The notes below the pieces were generated by a model. That model was not told the DNA's origin and did not search any database. It was given only the letters and a program-made list of their open reading frames with translations. The translations under genes were made by a program, and so were the position numbers. Shown piece by piece: positions 14,570-18,849 of a stretch of DNA of 18,849 nucleotides. The DNA is from Candidatus Elusimicrobium euhamitermitis (GTDB lineage Bacteria > Elusimicrobiota > Elusimicrobia > Elusimicrobiales > Elusimicrobiaceae). The number at the start of each line of letters is the position of its first letter. Within the stretch, counting starts at the first letter, position 1. Location of the stretch: NCBI GenBank assembly GCA_031254225.1, contig JAIRUU010000064.1:1-18849 (forward strand), written 5' to 3'.

Positions 14570-16018
14570 TTACTGTAATTTGCTGTCTATAAGCGCGAAC
14601 TGATTAAGAGTATTTATGGACGCCAGTTTACCGTTAGATTCAACCGTCGCCTTTACAGGATTGCCCAGGAATGAAAATGCGCTGGTATAGCCCGTGAGTG
14701 TGCCGGAGGCGCTTTCAAGGGGAGTACATTCACTCAACCTTCCGGAAGGATCTTTTATAGCGGCGCAATCGCCTCTGCCAGAACTGACGGATAAACCGCA
14801 CGACTTATTGATATTGCTTTGAATTTGATTATAATTGTTACACTCGGTCACAATTGCGTCCAATTTTTTAAACCAGGCGGATTCGCCAGAGTCTCCGTTG
14901 TGGCAGGCGTCATTAACGGTCAGACAGCATTGCGGAACTATGCCCTGCAAATCAACGCTCAACTGCTGCAGATTATCGCGCGATTTCTTCAGCAGATCGT
15001 TAGGCGGTTCGCCGTTATACTTTTTCATTGCGTCCTGGCAGACTTTTGTTTTTAATTTATCACTTTCAAACTGGGCTGCGTCTTTGTTAATGCTGGCCTG
15101 GTCTGAGACCGTGGCAGCGGTCTCGTCCTTTTTCAAAACAACTTCGTCCGGCCGGACGCTGCCGTCAAAAGCGGCGCGCGCCAACGTTTTTTTGCTTTCC
15201 TGTATTTTGGCTCTGTCACCCGCGCGGGTAAATAGCCAGGAGGTGCCGGCCTGATTGAGCGGCTCCGCCCCGAACTCTTTAAGGTCGCCCAGCGGCGCCC
15301 TGCCGCGGCGGGAAGTGTCTCTCGGGTTTATCATTTGCTTAATTTTCCCGCGGGACGCCGTGCCCAAATCTTTTGACATATCCGAAATATTGCCGGTAAT
15401 TTGCGGGTTAAAAGACGCTATATTTTCCCCTCCGGTAAGTTTTGAGAGAGAACTTTCCACGGGCGGGCCTTCGGAGGGTTCTCTGGCAAGCGGCACGTCC
15501 CCCTGCACAAGCCCCTGCTGCGCGGCGTTAAATTTAGACGCGTCAACCAGATAATCGGAAGATTCAAAATACCCGTCCGGCGTTTTGCCCGCCGCGCGGG
15601 AAACCGACACCGCGTTTGAGCCGCTTCTGTAAGCCGCTTCGCGCAAACGCTGCGCGTCCAGCAGATAAGTTGCGCCGAGCGGCCCGTCGTCAAAAGGCGA
15701 AACCGCGCTCAGAGTGTAAGATAAATCGGAACGGTTTGCGTCATACCCGCCGCCAATGCCGCCCCGTCCGCCTCCGCCGTAAGAGCTGATTTTTAAATTT
15801 GAAGACCCCGTTAAAAATCTTGCCAGCGTAACGCCGCGGTTGTCAATATCGTCAAACCCCATGCTGACAAGCGCGCTTCTTACGCCGGGCACTTTATCCA
15901 GCGGCACAACGGTGCCGAGCAGAAGCAAAAGAATAATAAGTATGACAGCGGACGTAATCCACTTATTATCTTTTTTTCTATTAACCAAAGGCGCGCTTTT
16001 TTTGAAACTGTTAGCCAT
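14570..16018 (-). CDS. Unknown single-pass membrane protein with Gly-rich and Cys-bearing exterior
   Basis: I do not recognise this 482-aa protein. It has a basic cytoplasmic N-terminus (1-19), one membrane helix (about 21-38, TSAVILIILLLLLGTVVP), and a long extracytoplasmic region. That region includes a glycine-rich stretch near 78-95 (YGGGGRGGIGGGYD), a polar, Lys/Asp-rich middle, and a C-terminal part (about 320-450) with eight cysteines in contexts such as PQCCL, DACHNG, TECNN and SECTPL, suggesting disulfides. It is the first gene of the operon with the TPR protein and rsmA, with an 8-nt gap to the next gene. The promoter layout is leaderless. It may form an envelope complex with the TPR protein; that is inferred only from adjacency. 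Confidence 0.7.
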   Translation of the reverse strand: MANSFKKSAPLVNRKKDNKWITSAVILIILLLLLGTVVPLDKVPGVRSALVSMGFDDIDNRGVTLARFLTGSSNLKISSYGGGGRGGIGGGYDANRSDLSYTLSAVSPFDDGPLGATYLLDAQRLREAAYRSGSNAVSVSRAAGKTPDGYFESSDYLVDASKFNAAQQGLVQGDVPLAREPSEGPPVESSLSKLTGGENIASFNPQITGNISDMSKDLGTASRGKIKQMINPRDTSRRGRAPLGDLKEFGAEPLNQAGTSWLFTRAGDRAKIQESKKTLARAAFDGSVRPDEVVLKKDETAATVSDQASINKDAAQFESDKLKTKVCQDAMKKYNGEPPNDLLKKSRDNLQQLSVDLQGIVPQCCLTVNDACHNGDSGESAWFKKLDAIVTECNNYNQIQSNINKSCGLSVSSGRGDCAAIKDPSGRLSECTPLESASGTLTGYTSAFSFLGNPVKATVESNGKLASINTLNQFALIDSKLQ

Positions 16019-16024
16019 GATTTT

Positions 16025-16054
16025 ATTATATCAAAGGCTTACCTCAATACTCAA
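16025..16054 (-). promoter_or_regulatory. Promoter of the membrane protein-TPR-rsmA operon
   Basis: On the minus strand TTGAGT (16049-16054), an 18-nt spacer and a perfect TATAAT (16025-16030) are followed by exactly 6 nt and the ATG (16016-16018). No Shine-Dalgarno could lie in the transcript, so the mRNA should be leaderless. Confidence 0.6.
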
Positions 16055-16132
16055 ATCATAAAAAATATTTAACGCGGCTAATTCCAAAGTATTAGGCAAT
16101 ATATATACTTTATAAAAACTTGTAAATCATAA

Positions 16133-16168
16133 TTAAAATATTTAAAATAGACTATATAATTCGGGGGG
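16133..16168 (+). promoter_or_regulatory. Promoter and G-run of the 16174 gene
   Basis: TTAAAA (16133-16138), 16 nt and TATAAT (16155-16160) make a plausible promoter. A run of six G (16163-16168) sits 5 nt before the ATG at 16174 and could act as the ribosome binding site, but the predicted transcription start falls within or at the end of that run, leaving a leader of only a few bases. Confidence 0.4.
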
Positions 16169-16173
16169 CGTTA

Positions 16174-16788
16174 ATGGAAATTGCGATGAGACTTTTAGAA
16201 CGGGTTAATACAACCGTTTTAATTTGGCCTTTACTGCTGATATTAATAGTTATACTGCTTTGGAAGTCAAACGCCGCGCGTAAAAGCCGGCCCGCAGTTA
16301 CGGCAAAATCGGTAAGCACGGCGCCGCCCGCGCCGCCGGATTTATACGGCGGCAGAAAACTGTCAGAAGATATTGCTTTACTGTCGGAAAATATGGATAT
16401 TATACGAGATTATTTTGCCACGCGGCATCTTACAATAAGGTCCGGCCCCGTTACTCTGTCCGATAAAGGCCTTGAAATACGGGACGAGACAGACGCCAAA
16501 TCAATATTTTCAAAAATATATCCTCAGTTGAAAATAATGCTTGTCGCGCGCGGCCCGCTGACGCCTTACGACATACAGGCCGTCGCTTTAGACACAGCCA
16601 AACAAAATTTTATTTCCATGCTTTCCGCGGAAGAACTGGGAACACTGAAACAAACGGCTTATAAAAACGGACTGACGCTGGACTCTCTTTATATAATTTT
16701 CGGCATAATGTTGAGAGACGCCGTTTTAAAAGAGCGCAAAATCCAGATAGACAGCCTTTCCGCGCGAGACCCTAATATTAAAAAATAA
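16174..16788 (+). CDS. Membrane-anchored protein of unknown function
   Basis: This 204-aa protein has one N-terminal membrane helix (about 15-30, TVLIWPLLLILIVILLW), then a basic segment (NAARKSRPAV), a short Ala/Pro linker (TAPPAPPDL) and a soluble, mostly helical domain (about 50-204). The positive charges after the helix suggest that the soluble domain is cytoplasmic. I see no catalytic motif and recognise no family. It is monocistronic, divergent from the membrane protein-TPR-rsmA operon, and ends at a strong terminator. An alternative ATG at 16186 (MRLLERV) is possible and would give a longer leader. Confidence 0.65.
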   Translation: MEIAMRLLERVNTTVLIWPLLLILIVILLWKSNAARKSRPAVTAKSVSTAPPAPPDLYGGRKLSEDIALLSENMDIIRDYFATRHLTIRSGPVTLSDKGLEIRDETDAKSIFSKIYPQLKIMLVARGPLTPYDIQAVALDTAKQNFISMLSAEELGTLKQTAYKNGLTLDSLYIIFGIMLRDAVLKERKIQIDSLSARDPNIKK

Positions 16789-16800
16789 AAATGTCTTTTA

Positions 16801-16834
16801 TTCCCTCTCCCGTGCGGGGAGAGGGAATTTTTTT
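16801..16834 (+). terminator. Intrinsic terminator
   Basis: TTCCCTCTCCC (16801-16811) pairs perfectly with GGGAGAGGGAA (16817-16827) around a GTGCG loop and is followed by seven T. It lies 12 nt past the stop codon of the 16174 gene. The convergent prohead protease gene stops at 16833, inside the T-tract, so the hairpin may also end that transcript. Confidence 0.85.
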
Positions 16835-17435
16835 ATTTCTTTAAAGCTTTTATCCAGCTGTCAATTTCGGCCTGCAGCGCGGCGGCGGTAATTTTTTTAA
16901 TATCGCCGGTTTCGTCTAATTCTTTTAAACTTTTTTCTACCGCGGTAGCCAGACTGTCAGGGTCCGCCGGAATAGCGACGAGGCTGATTTCATAAATATC
17001 CGCCAGCGTCAGGAAATTAGGGTTTTTGGTATCCTCGTAATGAAAACGCCCGGCAATGCTTATTCCTTTAGCGTGCCCCTCTTTATATATATGGCGCGCG
17101 TGCGCCACAACGGGATGATTGGACGTGGAAAATAAAGCTTTGAAATAAAGTCCTTTATCGTCCTCGCGTATATTGACGACGGAGCCGGCCAAATGGTCCA
17201 GCCTGTTAACGTGGTCAATGAGCAAAACGGGATTTTTGGCAAAATTTTTAAGTTCATAAACATAATCCCGTTTTTTCGTATAAACCGCCGGAATGTCTCC
17301 GTAACGGTCAGGCTGGTTTTTCGTGTTGGCGTACCCCTGCAGGTAGACAAGCCCGTCGTTCTCGGTAATTTTTATTTCCGTAATAGGCAGAATTTTGACG
17401 GCCGGTGCCTCTTTTGTTCCTTTTATAATTTTCAT
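16833..17435 (-). CDS. HK97-family prohead maturation protease
   Basis: This is a phage capsid-assembly serine protease (U35/herpes-assemblin-like fold) that removes scaffold segments from capsid proteins during head maturation. The 200-aa length is typical. The fold's markers are a QGYANTKNQPDRYGD N-terminal strand region (33-47), catalytic His in LLIDHVN (H75), catalytic Ser in GISIAG (S126), and the closing ISLVAIPADPD (150-160). The gene appears intact, with a good AAAGGAGA ribosome binding site and a 1-nt stop/start overlap (TAATG) with the portal gene. In phages the major capsid gene normally follows; here a terminator and an opposite-strand non-phage gene follow instead. Confidence 0.88.
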   Translation of the reverse strand: MKIIKGTKEAPAVKILPITEIKITENDGLVYLQGYANTKNQPDRYGDIPAVYTKKRDYVYELKNFAKNPVLLIDHVNRLDHLAGSVVNIREDDKGLYFKALFSTSNHPVVAHARHIYKEGHAKGISIAGRFHYEDTKNPNFLTLADIYEISLVAIPADPDSLATAVEKSLKELDETGDIKKITAAALQAEIDSWIKALKK

Positions 17436-18622
17436 TAAAATCTCCTTTTATTTTTCCTGCCGCTTGTGCCGAAAGGCAGGCCCAGCGCGTTGATGACTTC
17501 CTCTTTTTCAAACCCCATTTCAATGTAAAGTTTGGCGGCCTGGGCGCGGGTAACTTCGTCGTCTTTAAGCACGGATACGGCGGTAAGGTCAGGGCAGAAA
17601 TAAAGCTCTCGTTTTCCGTCAAAGTCGGGAAGCAGAAACTCCGTCAGAGCTTCCAGTATTAAAGTCAGTTTAGGCAGCACGCAGGTTTGGTAAAAAATGC
17701 GCTGCTGCTCGCGCGTGTTAAACTGCGGCGCGTGGTCATAAATTCCGGCAAGAGCCGGCGGCACGTGGAAGATGGACAAAATAGTTTCCCTGCTTACTTT
17801 AAGACCGCTTACAAAATCCATATCCCTCTGGCTCATGCCTATGGACTGCCAGCGCAGCCCGCCCTCAAGCAGCGCGACTTTGTGCGCTTTTGCGGCGGAA
17901 GTATATTTTTCCGTCCATGCCTGTAAAATGCGGTTTCTGGAAGCGTCGTCCAGTTTGCCCTCGGCGGAAATTATGCCTGACAAAGTGGCCGAATTTTCAA
18001 AAAACGCCCTGTTATAACTTTCCGCGCTTTCATAGCTGTCAGCCGCGCCCCTTGCCGCGGCCAGCGGGGACAAGCCGTAAAAAAAATCAAAAGGATTAAA
18101 ATATTTTATATGGATAATATCTTTTGACTTATAATACGCGCTCTTGCCGCTCACGCGGTATTTGTAACCCTGCACAGGCTCCGCCGCGGTACTGCCCGGC
18201 ACAATTTCAACAAGGTGGCTGAGCAGCGGGTAAAGTTCCCGGGGGGAGCCGTCCGCGCGCGGCGCGTCCTTTAATATATAGGCGTTGCCCGTAAGTTCAA
18301 GGCTGGCGCAAATCCACTGGCGTAGCGCGCGGCCCGTCATAAAAGGATTCGGGCGGTACAACAGTTCAAGCGCGGCGTGTTTTTGTATAATTTCCCCCGC
18401 CGCGTTTTTGAGCAGAAATTCCGTGGACGCAACGCCCTCCGACACGACCGACACGCAGGCGTATACCCACGGTTTGTCCGCGTAAGCTTCCACATACGGC
18501 GCGTAGTTGCGCGCGGCGGGCGAGGGCAGGCGGTTTAAACTTCCCGTAAGTTCAATAACAGACGGCGCCGCAAAAGATTTTTCATCTTTTACGAACGATT
18601 TTATTTTTTCAATTATATTCAT
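17435..18622 (-). CDS. HK97-family phage portal protein
   Basis: The portal is the dodecameric ring at the capsid vertex through which DNA is packaged and ejected. This 395-aa protein shows the family outline: VYACVSVVSEGVAS (53-66), LLYRPNPFMTGRALRQWICASLELTGNAYI (about 87-116), the KDIIHIKYFNP strand (about 167-177), GLSPLAAAR (183-191), and FVSGLKVSRETILSIFHVPPAL (about 271-292) with the FNTREQQ segment after it. It ends with the usual MGFEKEEVINALGLP. It seems full length and undamaged. No Shine-Dalgarno is visible before the ATG (18620-18622). A terminator-like hairpin ends 22 nt upstream, so expression may depend on readthrough or attenuation. No terminase gene precedes it within the window. 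Confidence 0.9.
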   Translation of the reverse strand: MNIIEKIKSFVKDEKSFAAPSVIELTGSLNRLPSPAARNYAPYVEAYADKPWVYACVSVVSEGVASTEFLLKNAAGEIIQKHAALELLYRPNPFMTGRALRQWICASLELTGNAYILKDAPRADGSPRELYPLLSHLVEIVPGSTAAEPVQGYKYRVSGKSAYYKSKDIIHIKYFNPFDFFYGLSPLAAARGAADSYESAESYNRAFFENSATLSGIISAEGKLDDASRNRILQAWTEKYTSAAKAHKVALLEGGLRWQSIGMSQRDMDFVSGLKVSRETILSIFHVPPALAGIYDHAPQFNTREQQRIFYQTCVLPKLTLILEALTEFLLPDFDGKRELYFCPDLTAVSVLKDDEVTRAQAAKLYIEMGFEKEEVINALGLPFGTSGRKNKRRF

Positions 18623-18631
18623 TAATTTAAG

Positions 18632-18694
18632 TCAGGTTTGGCGTAAAAAAAACCGCCCCGACCTGTGTAAACGGTCCGGTGACGGTTCTCCCAT
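18632..18694 (-). CDS. Possible 20-codon leader peptide
   Basis: An open frame from ATG (18692-18694) to TGA (18632-18634) encodes 20 residues, many of them basic, and spans the whole terminator-like hairpin ahead of the portal gene. It begins right at the predicted transcription start. No ribosome binding site is seen. It could be a leader peptide controlling the hairpin, or chance. Confidence 0.2.
   Translation of the reverse strand: MGEPSPDRLHRSGRFFLRQT
18645..18687 (-). terminator. Terminator-like hairpin upstream of the portal gene
   Basis: Read on the minus strand, AACCGTC..CC.GACC pairs with GGTCGGGGCGGTT (arms 18673-18687 and 18651-18663, two single-base bulges, 9-nt loop) and is followed directly by eight T. 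It either ends an upstream gene outside the window or attenuates transcription from the promoter at 18699-18727. Confidence 0.6.
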
Positions 18695-18698
18695 ATAT

Positions 18699-18727
18699 TT
18701 AATAGCAATTTTATAAAAACTAGTCAA
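18699..18727 (-). promoter_or_regulatory. Promoter upstream of the portal leader
   Basis: On the minus strand TTGACT (18722-18727), a 17-nt spacer and TATTAA (18699-18704) predict a start near 18692. The transcript would reach the terminator-like hairpin within about 10 nt, giving a short RNA of about 50 nt unless readthrough occurs. Confidence 0.45.
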
Positions 18728-18731
18728 ATCA

Positions 18732-18849
18732 ATGTAGGACATCACTACATATGAGACTTTGGACAATTTTGGATTTGAGCGTGCGGGTGGCTTAAAATAT
18801 ACTGCATAGGGGTAATATACTTTAAGCCTTTGTGAACTCTTTGAGTATT
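18732..18849. repeat. Cluster of short repeats at right edge
   Basis: ATGTAG (18732-18737) and CTACAT (18745-18750) form an inverted repeat. GGCTTAAA (18789-18796) and TTTAAGCC (18821-18828) form another, enclosing two direct copies of AATATACT (18796-18803 and 18814-18821) with an 18-bp period. No gene is visible here. The repeats could be regulatory sites for a gene beyond the window, or a recombination site. Confidence 0.3.

Noticed and set aside
1..18849. CRISPR array, tRNA, rRNA or insertion sequence
   Set aside because: No regularly spaced long repeats, no tRNA-like cloverleaf or rRNA-like stretch, and no transposase coding region were seen on either strand.

Overview
The window looks like a compact chromosomal segment of a diderm (LPS-bearing) bacterium. 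A likely home is the Elusimicrobiota, near Elusimicrobium. This rests on the short-leader type IV pilin with an FTLIELL start, an LptB ATPase, a methylglyoxal synthase, and several lineage-type unknowns in small divergent and convergent operons. The phylum assignment is an inference; no rRNA or other decisive marker is present. Almost every base is coding or recognisably regulatory, and no gene-free stretch exceeds 300 bases.

Layout, left to right. (1) 26-1500: a pilin on the minus strand, divergent from lptB on the plus strand; lptB ends at a bidirectional hairpin terminator. (2) 1518-4278, minus strand: a secreted protein with 25 cysteines, a secreted HExxH peptidase, and a TrpR/YerC-type regulator that is promoter-proximal to the peptidase. 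(3) 4307-6812, plus strand: serC and serA (serine synthesis) plus one, possibly two, tiny membrane proteins; the serC promoter shares its -35 region with the divergent regulator promoter. (4) 6835-8070, minus strand: a DUF1015 protein with a DGHHR motif, convergent with the serine genes. (5) 8128-9414, plus strand: pyrH-frr, closed by a perfect 29-bp-arm inverted repeat. (6) 9509-10654, minus strand: mgsA-uppS. (7) 10676-12136, plus strand: a PBP4-type D,D-carboxypeptidase whose 3' end overlaps ksgA/rsmA convergently. (8) 12085-16018, minus strand: an unknown single-pass membrane protein, a secreted TPR protein, and rsmA in one tightly packed operon. (9) 16174-16788, plus strand: an unknown membrane-anchored protein with its own terminator. 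(10) 16833-18622, minus strand: an HK97-type prohead protease and portal protein, seemingly an isolated phage-derived pair. Ahead of it lies a promoter followed almost at once by a terminator-like hairpin and a 20-codon leader ORF.

How the genes work together. SerA and SerC make O-phosphoserine from 3-phosphoglycerate. No phosphoserine phosphatase is visible, so the neighbouring DUF1015 protein is a candidate for a serine-related step. lptB, uppS and the PBP4-like protein serve the envelope (LPS export, undecaprenyl carrier, peptidoglycan trimming). pyrH, frr and rsmA are nucleotide and translation housekeeping genes.

The most notable signals are these: a recurrent promoter layout that predicts leaderless mRNAs for five genes; the shared-promoter TrpR-like/serCA switch with a small inverted repeat over the -35; the stranded portal-protease pair behind a possible attenuator; and the cysteine-rich secreted protein.
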